In this document: in pieces, positions 20,680-30,182 of the stretch | Layout of the letters: every line of letters starts with the position of its first letter | Numbering within the stretch: the first letter of the stretch is position 1 | Source of the DNA: Cafeteria roenbergensis | Taxonomy: Eukaryota > Sar > Bigyra > Bicosoecida > Cafeteriaceae | Reading direction: 5' to 3' | Assembly: GCA_008330645.1 (NCBI GenBank) | Contig: VLTN01000012.1 | Coordinates: forward strand, 434,001-498,000 | DNA length: 64,000 nt | Notes under the pieces: model-generated | Seen by the model: the letters and a program-made list of their open reading frames with translations, nothing else | Told to the model about the DNA's origin: nothing | The model's database searches: none | Made by a program: the position numbers and the translations under genes

Positions 20680-23600
20680 CTAGGCGTCGGCCGGTTCGGC
20701 GGCCCGCTCGGCGCGCGACTGCGGGCTCGAGGCCGGGCCATGGACTGACATGGTGCTCCCGCGCGTGAGGTGGTCCGACGAGGTCGGGGTCACGGAGCTG
20801 GTTGAGGCCGCGGGCACGCCACGGGGAGGCTCGCTGGTCACCACGGTGGGGCTCCCCACGTGCTGAAGGGGGCCGAGCGAGGCGGCACCAGGCGCGCTGC
20901 TTGCGCGGCGGACGGCCGCCGCAATGTCATGCCGCGCGGCCAGCCCGGAGCGGAGGGCCAGCGCGGCGATGCCTCGGGACACAGTTTTGGCGTTCTTGGT
21001 AACAGTCGAGTTCCAGTGCTGGGCAACGCTGGGGGAGGAGAGCGCCTCGATGATGGCCAGGGCGCAGGGCCGGCTGGTGATCAGCACGGAAACGAAGGGC
21101 GAGGGCGGTGCCGACGCGGCAGGGAAGGGGTGGCAGAGCCCTGCCGCAGTGGTGGAGAGCTGGCCGTGCGGGGAGCGCAGACAGGCGCACACGCGGCGCA
21201 CCAGGGCGGCGCGCAGCTCGTCCCGGGAGCCCATGAGCGCGAGGCGGGCTGCCGAGAACACGCCCTCGTCGATCTCGTCGCTGGGGCGGCTTGGCTCCGT
21301 CGCGAGGGCCGCCTCCGGCACCCGAATGGATGGTGTGGCGGGGGCGGAGTCGAGGTCGCCAGCCTGAGGCATGCCGGCGGCTTGGCGGCCCATGGCGAGG
21401 AACTCGCGGGGACGGCGCCGGCGAGCGGCCAGGGACGCGGCAGCGGCGGCAGCGGCGGCGCGGCGGGCGAGAGCGGAGTCGTGGCTGCTGAGGTGGCCCC
21501 GGCGCAAAAGGGCTTCCATCGCGGCGTCCTCCGCAGAGGCGGGGCGAGCGGGCTGGGGCCCCGCAGCGACGATGGAGGCGGGGGTGACCTCGTCGCCCGA
21601 GTGCGGCTGCCACGCCGCAGTGGCCGCCACCACGAACTTGAGCAGGAGAACAGCACGCGCAGAGTCCATGCGGGGCCACCGGCGCAGCACCAGGTCCACG
21701 AAGTACCGGGCGCAGGACGCGTCGCTCTGCGCCATGGTTGCGGCACAGCGCAAGATCTGGCCGTACTCCCCGCACACCGCGGGCGAGAGACGCACCAGCA
21801 AGTGACCAACACTCTCCACGAGCTTTGCAGGGCCGAGCGGCGCGAAGCTGCGGGCGAGGAGGGCCCTTGCTGAGGCCGAGGCGTGCATGGCCGCCTGGGC
21901 CGGGGCGAGGGTGGCTGCCATGGCGGCGGTGGCCTCCCTCCGCCCGTCCAGGACGCTGTGCGCGTCGGTTCCGGCAGAGCTGGTGCAGATGCTGGGGCTG
22001 GGAGGGGGGATGAGCGTCATGTAGGGGTGTGGCCCGCCTCCGCGCTGGTTGGCCCCGGAGCCGGACTTGCGGTGCGAGCGGCCTGCGGGAGGGCGCGCAG
22101 CGGAAGCCGCCGGCGCTGCCGCTGTAGGTGCTGGGGGTGCAGCCCCGCCCTTGGGCGGGCTGCCTGGCACCGAGGCCACGGCCGCGTCGCCGCTTGCGGG
22201 GGCATCGCGGGCAGCGACGAGGGCGGCAGGGCCGGCGGCTGCGGCCAGGGCGTACGCCGAGGGCGGGGCGCGAGCTTGCGAGTCCGGGCGCGGCGAGGGG
22301 GGCGCGGCGTCTGCTGCAGCGGCCGAGACTGGGGAGGGGGTCTGGCCGAAGCCGGATGGGGCACGCTGGTGCCCCGGGTGCGGGGTGAGCCGGGCGGGCG
22401 CGGTTCCGACCCAGGCAGCGTCGGCGGGCGCCTCGCTGGCCGGTGTTCCGCCTCCGTTGGCAGCGCGCTGCTGTCCGGCGCTGGTGGGCGTGTGCTGCGG
22501 AGACACCGTCGCGGTGGCGGAGAGCGAGCGGGCGACGCCATGCGAGGGGGACGGGGCGGCCTCGACAGCGCTCTGAAGCAGCACGCCCCGCGCGGGGAGC
22601 GCGCCAGCGGCCCCGGGGCGCTGCTGGCCAGAGGGGGCGTGGCCGACGGAGATGCCGTGGGCGGGCGAGCCAGTCTGCCAGCCGGCCGGCGAGGTGGCCG
22701 GGGCGGCAGACGGAGGCGGCAGCGGGGGAGGCAAGACGCCCGTCGTCGCTCCCTGCCTGAGGGGAGAGCTGCCGTGGCGCAGCTCGGCGGACAGTCCCCG
22801 CTTGACGCGGTTGCGGCGACCCGGCGAAGCCTCGTCGTCGGCGTCCGACGGCCCCCCCTGGCTGCCGTCGTCTGCGGATGGGTTGGAGGGCTCGACCAGG
22901 CTCGATCCGGGCACCGCGCGGTCTTGGTCGGGCGACGGCTCCGATCCCTCCTGGGGGGGGCTGGAGGAGCCGCCCCCGTCGGCCGCTGCCAGGCGCTGGC
23001 GGCGAAGGCGGCGGTCGCGGAGGCGGCTGGCGCTGGGCCCTCGGGCGGGGGTGATGGCGTAGCCGTGGCCGTCGGGCGAGCCATGGTGATGCGCGCGCGA
23101 CTGGGACACGGAGCGACGCGCGTCCGTCTTGGCGGCGCGGCCGGGCATGCCGCCGGACAGGTTCCGGGCGGACCGTGCCGGCTCTGCGGCGGCCATCGAG
23201 CCGCGGGCGGGAGCAGGCGAGCCGGCCGCATGGTGGTCCGGCGCCGAGGCCAGCGCCATCGGGGAGGGCATGTGGAGCACGCGGCCGGCCGGGACGCGGG
23301 CAGATGCCCGGACGGAGTGGGCAAGCTCTGCCGCCCTTGCAGCCGAGGCGGGGAGGGAGGGGGCGTAGGGGGAGGTGAAGGAGACCACGCTGGAGGTGGA
23401 CACTGAGGCGCCCGCCCCCCCGGTTGCGGCCGAAGCAGAGGCCGAGGAGGAGGTGGCCGAGGTACCTTCGGACCCGCGCGAGGACGCGGGGCCGGGCATC
23501 CCGCGACGCGACGATGCCCCGCGCGCGCCCCTGACTGAGCGGAGGGCCCTGGCCGCGGGGTCCGCGTCGCTCACTCCGCTGAAGCGCGTCACCGCACGCT

Positions 23601-26600
23601 CGGCGACGTCCAGGAGGGTCTTGAGGGAGCCGCTGGCGGCGCCGCTGAACGGCTTCACCATGACGCCAGTCTCCTCGTCGATGGTGCCGCCCCTGCCCCC
23701 CACAGCGGAGAGGGCGCAGGTCTCGAGGCGGGAGCGGCGGTAGGGGCTCTGCCAACCGCCGGCACGTGCGGCCTGGGTGGCGGCCGCCGCGGCAGCGGCA
23801 ACTTCGTTGGCTGTGAGAGGGTGGCGCCAGCGTCGCCTTCGCGAGTCGGGGCGGCTGCTACCCCCGCCTCCGCCGCTGCCGCCATCGACGTCGCCGCCGT
23901 CGTCGTCGTCGTCCGCTGCGTCGCAGTCAGAGTCCCCCGAGTCGCTGGGGCTGAATGCCAGCGCGCTGCCGCTGCCTCCCGTCGACACCACGGGGTGGTG
24001 GTCTGAGTGAGCGTGCTGCAGGCCCGAGGGCGGTCCAGCGCGGCCAGGCGTGGCTGGCGCAGCCATGGCGCCAGTGGACGCTGCGGCAGCGCCCCAGCGG
24101 CTGGGGCGAGCGCCCCCTGACGCCATGGACGAGAGGGCGTCGAAGGAGCCCGTGTGGGCCGTCGACACGGTGTCAAAGGGAGGAGAGGACCGGGTCTGAG
24201 AGCCCGCGGCTGAGACGTCGGACGCAGCGCGAACCAGGCGGCGGGCGGCGGGCGAGGGCGGAGAGAGCTTGGGCGAGTCGAGGGTGACCTCCCCTTCCGG
24301 GGAGTTCGGCCCGCGGCTGTTGGCCCCGAGGCGAACGCGCATCGCTGGGTCAAGGGCGGTGACGGTTGCTGCGCGGGCTGGTTGCGCGCTGAAGGGAACG
24401 GCACGCGCGCTCTTGGGGGGCGCCAGGGCCATCGCGAGCAGCCCATGCGGGTCCTCGTCTTCGTCCCTGGCGCCGCCAGTGTCGGCGCCGGGGGAGGGGA
24501 GGCCCACCGGCGACGCGGGAGAGGGGGCAGCAGCGGCGGCGCCGCCAGCCCCCGAGAACGGGGTGCGGGACACGCTCTCCTCGTCGTCCACGGCGGCCCC
24601 GCCGGCGATGCGGCCCGCTCCGGCGCGGTTCGCCAGCTGCGCCGCCGCGCTGCCCAGGACGTTGGCGTGCGCGGCCACCGCCAGGGCGTCGTCGATGGAG
24701 TCCTCGGCCTCTGCCGCGTCCACGTCCTCCAGCTCCAGCGAGGAGGGCGCGCCTTCCGAGCGGAGGAGCTGCAGCGGGATGCGGGCCTCTGCGGAGATGG
24801 CGTACGAGACGGAGAGGGAGGTCACCCGCACCCTCTTGACCAGGGCGTTGGCGACGTTGGCGACCATGCGGGCCCGGCAGTCGTCCACAAATGTGGCTGC
24901 GCGGTCGGCGACGGCGTCCCGGCGTGGGAGAAGCTTGGCCACGGCGGCGAGGGAGACGGCCGCAGGGAGGGCGTGCCCCCCTGAGGGCGCGTCGTGGGAG
25001 GCGCCGGAGCGTTGCCGCACCGGGGCAGCGGTGGGGTGGGCGGTGGGCGTGTCCGCCGAGCCGGTGCTCCCGGCCGCCACGCCCTGGGGCGGGGGAGGCT
25101 GGGAGCCCGACGAGGCCGGGACTGCCGCCGTCAGGGAGGCGAGGGAGCCGTCTCGGGCCAAGAGCGAGGTTCCGCAGAGGCCGTCGAGGGCGGAGGCCGC
25201 GGCGGGGCCGGAGAGGGACGACACGGAGCCCGGTACACTGCCGCTTCCGCCGCCGCCGCCGCCGCCGCCTCCGCCGCCGGTGCAGCCTTGGTCGGCCGGC
25301 GTCGGCGCGTGGCAGCCGGCGTCATCGGTCGCGGCGCTGCGGCCGCCTGAGCTCTCCGCGGCGCTCCCCGCGCCACTTACCGTCATGCGGGGCGCGGATG
25401 CGTGCGGTCCGGTGCTGGACGCGAATCCTGCCTGGCCGTCTCGGGAGTCAGTCGAGAGCTGGAAGGGGGGGCGGGTGGAGGAGTCGGACGACGGGGGCGC
25501 AGGGGGGTCCGCATCCTCTCCGCTGAGGCCGGGCATCTGCGAGGCGTGGCGCCATGAGGGGCGGCGAGGGCGGTGGCCCAGGCCGCGGTGGGCGTACTCG
25601 GAGCCGGCCGTCGGTTCAGAGCTGGGCGGCGGCAGGTGGAAGCTGGGGAGGAGGCCGGAGACGGAGTCGCTGGCCGCAGGGCCGCCCTCTGAAGCCGGCG
25701 CCACCGAGCGAGGCAGGCCGCCGAGGAGGTGGCTGCGGCCCGCGTCGTGGTCAGCGTCAAGGCCCAGCTGAGCCGAGTCGTAGCTCGTGCAGCCGAGAGC
25801 AGTGGAGGCCAGCTGCACGTCGGTGGCCGCGGCTGCGAGGCCGGAGGCGCTGGCGGATCGGGCGATGCCGCGGCGGGCAGCCGCCGCCGCGACGAAAGAC
25901 GCCGTCTGCAGAGTCGGGGACGGCGGGGTGGCAGCCCGCGGGGCCGGCTCCGCGGCGAGGCTCGGGGAGGGCGTGGTCGGCGCAGCGGCCTCAGCGGCCG
26001 GCGGCTGCCCCGAGGAGCAGCTCGCCGATGGCGGTGCCGCCGAGTCGGGGTTGGGGGCGAGCCGCGCTGCCACCGCCTTGGCCAGAGTGGAAGGCTCCGA
26101 TCGAAGCGACGGCAGAGCCACGAGGGAAGCAGCCGAGGCCGAGGGCCGGAGGGAGGGGGAGGGGGGCACAACCCCCCCCGCGGCGGAAGGCGAGGGCGCG
26201 ATGGAGCCGGCGACGCTTGCGAGGCGAGGGGAGGCGGGCACTGCGGACGCGCGGGAGGTCTGCGTGATGCCGGGCCAGAGGGCGGCGAAGGCCAGCCTCG
26301 CTGGCGAGCTGGGAGAGAAGCCGATCCTTCCGTAGGCCACGCCCCTCGAGAGAGGGTGGATGTAGGCGCCAGTGGGGGCGGCGGGGGGGTCGACGGCCTC
26401 TCCGACCCCCTTGCGGCGGGCCCCGGGCGAGGCGACGAGAGCGTCGGTGGCGTCCAGCGCTCGCGCGGGCTGCGCGGCCGGTCCCGAGGAGGAGGAGGTG
26501 GTCGAGGACGGGGACGGCGGAGGGGCGCCGTCATGCTGGGCGCCACCGCCGCTGTGGTTGCTGCTGCTGCGGCCTTCTCCCAATGCCAGAGAGCCGGCCG

Positions 26601-28383
26601 CAGCAGCGGCGGCGTCCGACATTGCAGCGTGGATCTGTGCGGCGCTGACGTGGCGCGTGAGTCTCAGGGCGGCGGCGTGGAGGCCCGCGAGCGAATCGGC
26701 GTCGCTCGCCTCTCGCCACCGCATCCAGAGCGCGATGTGAGCGAGGGAGCGAGGGGCCGGGCGAGCAATGCTGTCGAGGAGGCCGAGGAGGTGGGCAGTC
26801 ACGGCCGAGTCAGAACAGGTCTGGGCGGCAGTGACGAAGCCTGCGAGGGACGGCGCGGACACGAGGGCTGGCCCGCCGTGCCTCACAAGGCTGAGGGCAA
26901 GGTCGAGCAGCGCGCCGGCGTGCGCCTCGGCGGGGTCGCTGGACGCCGCGCCACCCAAGGAGGCGAGCGAGGCGTAGCTTGCGCTGGTGGCGTGGCCCCT
27001 CGAGGTGGGCACCCCGAAGGGGTCCACGTGCCCGGCGCGGCCGGCGGGGCTCCGGCCCGGCCTGTCCTGGGCCTGGTCGTCCGAGTCCGATGCCTCGCAC
27101 TTGAGCGGAATGCCCCCCCTGCGGGCGGCGCGGCGGAGCATCAGGATGGCGGAAGAGCGGCGGGCCGCCGCTGCCCGCCCTAGGGAGTCCCCTCCGCCGC
27201 CTGCATCGGCCGCGCCGGCCTCATCGTCGCCTGCGATCGCGCCGTAGGGCTGCCCCATCGCCAGCGCGAGCAGAGCGAGCAGGGCATAGTCGGCTGCCGC
27301 TGCGAGGGAGAGCTGGCGTCGGCCGGACCCGGCGGCCTCGTTGGCGTTGGTGGGGGTCCACGGGAGCGACTGGCGCTGCCCCGTTGCCGAGGAGGCGGAC
27401 GCCGCTCGCCCGTCGTGAGAGCTCGGGCATGGGGTCCGAGAGGCGCCCGACAGCGCGTGAGAGGAGGAGGAGGATGACGTCGAGGAGGAGGAGTCGGCCA
27501 GCGCGCGGGCACCGGGCGGCAACGGGACGGGAGCGGCAAGCAGCGCTTGCATCGCACGGGCCTCCTGTGCCGGCGTGAGCCACACCCGGAGGATCCGGGC
27601 CACGTTGGATCGCGAGGCCAGGAAGGGCACTGTCCCTCCGGAAGTCGTCGCGAAGGCGGCGGAGGCCCCGGGGCTGTGCGCGCCGTGCTTGCCTTCGCAG
27701 TGCAAGTCCTCGGCAAACAAGGGAAAGCCGACGCAGGCGCTGAGCACCGCCCTGGTGACCGCTGCGGGGGTCTGGTTCATCTCCAGCTCGGCGCCCAGCA
27801 GAGCCAGCGCGTAGGCGAGCGCGGAGTCCGTGACGGGTCCGGCCTTGGCCATTGCCGCCCGCGGGGAAAAGTCAATCGTTGGCGCCCGAGCGTGCCGACC
27901 GACGCGGGTGGCCGGGGTTGACGGCGCAGCAGCTGCTGCGCCGTGCCTAGAGTGGCGGCTGTCCGAGCTGGCCCGGTTCGCCGCGGCGAGCGAGCGCATC
28001 GCGAGGGACCGCGAGACGGACTCAAACAAGTACCGGAATCTCGCCAGAAACCTCGACCCGAGGCGCGAGAGCGGCCGCGCGCGGGCAGGCCGCCGGTTCG
28101 GCGCGTCGCTGCCTGCATCGGAGCCCGTCGGGGTCCAGCACGTGGTATCGGACTCGATGCCCGAGGAGGCGTCGGCGCGAAACCATCCTGACGAGCCGCC
28201 ATCGGACGAGACGTGCCGCATGCCTGGCGAGCCGCGCTCATCCTGGCCCTGGTGCCGCCTCCTTCGGCGCCTGTACAAGCTAATGCCCGGCGCCCGGAGG
28301 GGTGCGGCCTCGAGTTTCAGGTTCTGGCCGAAGCCTCCCGCCCAGACTTCGGAGCCGTCTGCGCGGGTGAATTTTGCTGTCAT
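20680..28383 (-). CDS. 2,567-residue low-complexity protein with B56-like C-terminus
   Basis: One uninterrupted frame. The chosen ATG at 28383 (MTAKFTRADGSEVW) lies 58 bp from an AT-rich element; the frame stays open upstream but crosses that element. Most of the protein is Ser/Pro/Ala/Gly-rich and disordered, with a poly-Gly run near residue 1035-1045. The last 400 residues contain blocks resembling PP2A B' (B56) HEAT repeats: LVLRRWPRMDSARAVLLLKF, RVCACLRSPHGQL, and QHWNSTVTKNAKTVSRGIAAL, which compares with the B56 SKTHW-NKTI helix. B56 subunits target PP2A to substrates. The similarity is distant and read by eye. No functional claim is safe beyond a possible phosphatase-scaffold origin. 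Confidence 0.6.
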   Translation of the reverse strand: MTAKFTRADGSEVWAGGFGQNLKLEAAPLRAPGISLYRRRRRRHQGQDERGSPGMRHVSSDGGSSGWFRADASSGIESDTTCWTPTGSDAGSDAPNRRPARARPLSRLGSRFLARFRYLFESVSRSLAMRSLAAANRASSDSRHSRHGAAAAAPSTPATRVGRHARAPTIDFSPRAAMAKAGPVTDSALAYALALLGAELEMNQTPAAVTRAVLSACVGFPLFAEDLHCEGKHGAHSPGASAAFATTSGGTVPFLASRSNVARILRVWLTPAQEARAMQALLAAPVPLPPGARALADSSSSTSSSSSSHALSGASRTPCPSSHDGRAASASSATGQRQSLPWTPTNANEAAGSGRRQLSLAAAADYALLALLALAMGQPYGAIAGDDEAGAADAGGGGDSLGRAAAARRSSAILMLRRAARRGGIPLKCEASDSDDQAQDRPGRSPAGRAGHVDPFGVPTSRGHATSASYASLASLGGAASSDPAEAHAGALLDLALSLVRHGGPALVSAPSLAGFVTAAQTCSDSAVTAHLLGLLDSIARPAPRSLAHIALWMRWREASDADSLAGLHAAALRLTRHVSAAQIHAAMSDAAAAAAGSLALGEGRSSSNHSGGGAQHDGAPPPSPSSTTSSSSGPAAQPARALDATDALVASPGARRKGVGEAVDPPAAPTGAYIHPLSRGVAYGRIGFSPSSPARLAFAALWPGITQTSRASAVPASPRLASVAGSIAPSPSAAGGVVPPSPSLRPSASAASLVALPSLRSEPSTLAKAVAARLAPNPDSAAPPSASCSSGQPPAAEAAAPTTPSPSLAAEPAPRAATPPSPTLQTASFVAAAAARRGIARSASASGLAAAATDVQLASTALGCTSYDSAQLGLDADHDAGRSHLLGGLPRSVAPASEGGPAASDSVSGLLPSFHLPPPSSEPTAGSEYAHRGLGHRPRRPSWRHASQMPGLSGEDADPPAPPSSDSSTRPPFQLSTDSRDGQAGFASSTGPHASAPRMTVSGAGSAAESSGGRSAATDDAGCHAPTPADQGCTGGGGGGGGGGGSGSVPGSVSSLSGPAAASALDGLCGTSLLARDGSLASLTAAVPASSGSQPPPPQGVAAGSTGSADTPTAHPTAAPVRQRSGASHDAPSGGHALPAAVSLAAVAKLLPRRDAVADRAATFVDDCRARMVANVANALVKRVRVTSLSVSYAISAEARIPLQLLRSEGAPSSLELEDVDAAEAEDSIDDALAVAAHANVLGSAAAQLANRAGAGRIAGGAAVDDEESVSRTPFSGAGGAAAAAPSPASPVGLPSPGADTGGARDEDEDPHGLLAMALAPPKSARAVPFSAQPARAATVTALDPAMRVRLGANSRGPNSPEGEVTLDSPKLSPPSPAARRLVRAASDVSAAGSQTRSSPPFDTVSTAHTGSFDALSSMASGGARPSRWGAAAASTGAMAAPATPGRAGPPSGLQHAHSDHHPVVSTGGSGSALAFSPSDSGDSDCDAADDDDDGGDVDGGSGGGGGSSRPDSRRRRWRHPLTANEVAAAAAAATQAARAGGWQSPYRRSRLETCALSAVGGRGGTIDEETGVMVKPFSGAASGSLKTLLDVAERAVTRFSGVSDADPAARALRSVRGARGASSRRGMPGPASSRGSEGTSATSSSASASAATGGAGASVSTSSVVSFTSPYAPSLPASAARAAELAHSVRASARVPAGRVLHMPSPMALASAPDHHAAGSPAPARGSMAAAEPARSARNLSGGMPGRAAKTDARRSVSQSRAHHHGSPDGHGYAITPARGPSASRLRDRRLRRQRLAAADGGGSSSPPQEGSEPSPDQDRAVPGSSLVEPSNPSADDGSQGGPSDADDEASPGRRNRVKRGLSAELRHGSSPLRQGATTGVLPPPLPPPSAAPATSPAGWQTGSPAHGISVGHAPSGQQRPGAAGALPARGVLLQSAVEAAPSPSHGVARSLSATATVSPQHTPTSAGQQRAANGGGTPASEAPADAAWVGTAPARLTPHPGHQRAPSGFGQTPSPVSAAAADAAPPSPRPDSQARAPPSAYALAAAAGPAALVAARDAPASGDAAVASVPGSPPKGGAAPPAPTAAAPAASAARPPAGRSHRKSGSGANQRGGGPHPYMTLIPPPSPSICTSSAGTDAHSVLDGRREATAAMAATLAPAQAAMHASASARALLARSFAPLGPAKLVESVGHLLVRLSPAVCGEYGQILRCAATMAQSDASCARYFVDLVLRRWPRMDSARAVLLLKFVVAATAAWQPHSGDEVTPASIVAAGPQPARPASAEDAAMEALLRRGHLSSHDSALARRAAAAAAAASLAARRRRPREFLAMGRQAAGMPQAGDLDSAPATPSIRVPEAALATEPSRPSDEIDEGVFSAARLALMGSRDELRAALVRRVCACLRSPHGQLSTTAAGLCHPFPAASAPPSPFVSVLITSRPCALAIIEALSSPSVAQHWNSTVTKNAKTVSRGIAALALRSGLAARHDIAAAVRRASSAPGAASLGPLQHVGSPTVVTSEPPRGVPAASTSSVTPTSSDHLTRGSTMSVHGPASSPQSRAERAAEPADA
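25243..25282 (-). repeat. Poly-glycine (CCG)n coding microsatellite
   Basis: A run of ccgccg triplets encodes about 12 consecutive glycines in the 2,567-residue protein. Confidence 0.7.
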
Positions 28384-28440
28384 CTCGATGGCGCCTGCGG
28401 AATAACAACGGCACGGGCGGAGGCAACCGGCGGAGCGCCC

Positions 28441-28451
28441 TTTAATTTTTT
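28441..28451 (-). promoter_or_regulatory. AT-rich element upstream of the 28383 start
   Basis: On the minus strand this reads AAAAAATTAAA, the strongest AT cluster nearby, 58 bp upstream of the chosen ATG. It may be a TATA-like core promoter. Confidence 0.4.
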
Positions 28452-28480
28452 GGGGGGCGGGGCAGGAGGCAACCTCGCGA

Positions 28481-29905
28481 TCATCCCGACGGTCGTTGGC
28501 GCGTGCGCCGCGACGCTGACGGGGCGGGAAGTGCAGCCGGCGCGAGTCTGGCAGCGGACACGAGAGAGGGGGCAATCCGGAGTGACCCACCCGCCTCAAG
28601 CACGGCCCCCCGCGCCTCCCAGGGGCGGTTGCGCGATGCATCGGCACCTAAATGGAGGCAGAGCGGCGCTGCTCGCCCCCCTGGGGCCGGCCGCACCGCT
28701 GAGACAGCGGGACACGTGCTGCTTGGCGCAGCCACGTCGACACCAGAGAGTCCGAGTGTCGCGAACAACCGCTTGCCGCCTGCCGCTCGAACCTTCTCGG
28801 CCCAGCCCGGGGGAGCGCAGCTCGGCCCCTTCCAGCCAAGGACGAGGCGCCCAGCTCAAGCCCCTCGCACTCCGTTGGGGCGCCGGGGGCGAGGGCCGGG
28901 CGCGCATCCGGCCGCGGCAGCAAATCGTGCGGGGGGTCACGCTGCTGGCACAGGCATTGGCGAAGGGCCCGGCGGGCGCGTGCCGAAGCGTGGCCCAGGC
29001 TGCGTGCTGCCCGGGCTGCATGCCAGAGGCCGTCGCGCAAGGCTCACCTTCTCGAAGGGGAAGCAGGAGCGCGCGGAAGGTCGAGCCAGTCAGCCTCGCA
29101 GCTTGGACAGCGCTCCAGCTGCCAGGCACACGTCCGGTGTCGACATCGCTCATCACGCGGTAGCCGCCGGCACGCTGGCGGTCATACCACGGCAGGCCCG
29201 CAGATTCATCCGTGCCGGCGTGGATCAGGCCCGGGGCGGCCCAGAGGCTTGCGGTGCCTGACTCGATCGCATCGGGAGGGAGGCCGCCATCGGCGTGCAC
29301 CTCCACGTCAACGACGACCGGAAGAAGCACCTCGCCATCGATTCGGGTTCCCAGCCCTGCGATTCGAGCGCCAGGCACAGCCGGTAGATGCGGGATCGCG
29401 GCGCATGGTGCGGGTCAGCAACGCTGCATCGCAGGGCTCAACCTGTCGCGAGCCTTGATCACGAAGGAATCAAAGGAACAACTGCCGAGGCTTCCACTGG
29501 CAACTTGGGCTCGAGCGCCCCGGGGGGGCCGGTGCCGGTCGTGGATCGCCAGGCAAATCATGCGAGGGCGGGCAGCCTGCCGGCCCATGGCTCGGCCGGG
29601 GCGCCCTGCGAGCCGTGCGACTGTCCACCTCAAGGCGCCGCGGAAGTACTGTGCCCGCCTGGAACAACTGGCGTGGACTGGCAGAAAGGCAGCCGCTCAC
29701 CAGGCGAGGTTCGAATCATCAGCAATGGCCCGCCAAGGCTCGAGAGGACCCACTGCCGGCCGTCGTCCCCGCCTTGGCGCGCAAGTGTGAGTCCAGGGTC
29801 GCGGGTCGGGCGAAGCACTCCCCCGCAACACCCGCTCTGCAGGGTCAGCTGGGTGCCCTTCTCGCCGCGCCCCCGCGTCGCGAGGTGCCCAAAGGCGCGC
29901 AGCGG
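28481..29905 (-). CDS. Orphan spliced gene, 5' and 3' ends unresolved
   Basis: Three minus-strand exons with compatible phases are proposed: A 29701-29905, B 29048-29356, C from 28779 to a stop at 28481. A ends TSP-g|GTGAGC, B starts after GCAG and ends LRE-g|GTGAGC, and C starts GGKRLFATLGLSGVDV. The exons read like real protein: GTQLTLQSGCCGGV, GRQWVLSSLGGPLLMIRT, DGEVLLPVVVDVEVHADGG, GLPWYDRQRAGGYRVMSD. No initiating ATG was found; an upstream exon must exist beyond 29905. The family is not recognised. Beta-strand-like periodicity suggests a beta-rich domain. Exon C could instead be untranslated or end earlier. Confidence 0.4.
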
Positions 29906-30182
29906 CTGCGCTGGAAGCCGTTGACTCGTTGCGCGCGCGCGTTTGGATGGTTATGGCCGGTGGCCGCGGCGTGCGTGGCATCCAGCGTCACACCATCCCG
30001 ATCCAGGTCAGGCCGGCATCACCACAAAGGGAGCTGCGCTTCGACAGCTGAAGCTGCACGCGCTTTGTGAAAGCGTGTGAAGTTCGCGTGGCCTCGCCAA
30101 ATCAACGTCGGGCAGTTGGGTCGTGCAGAATCCACGACACGCACGCAGTCCGCTCGAGCACGCAGACTCTGGCGATGGGCTT
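29906..30182. other. Gap between the orphan gene and the reticulon-like gene
   Basis: Expected to hold the missing 5' exon or promoter of the orphan minus-strand gene and the 3' flank of the reticulon-like gene. No convincing exon was found; several ATGs lead straight to stops. Confidence 0.4.

Noticed and set aside
20860-25771. Long plus-strand open frames over the 2,567-residue gene
   Set aside because: Low-complexity Gly/Arg or Ser/Ala translations with no motif. The minus frame is far longer and ends in B56-like sequence.
28384-28647. N-terminal extension of the 2,567-residue protein to 28647
   Set aside because: No ATG supports it, and the frame would run through the AT-rich element likely to be the core promoter.
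29640-29735. tRNA-like B-box (GGTTCGAATC at 29708-29717)
   Set aside because: The flanking bases do not form a T-stem or acceptor stem and no proper A-box lies upstream. It falls inside a candidate exon on the other strand.
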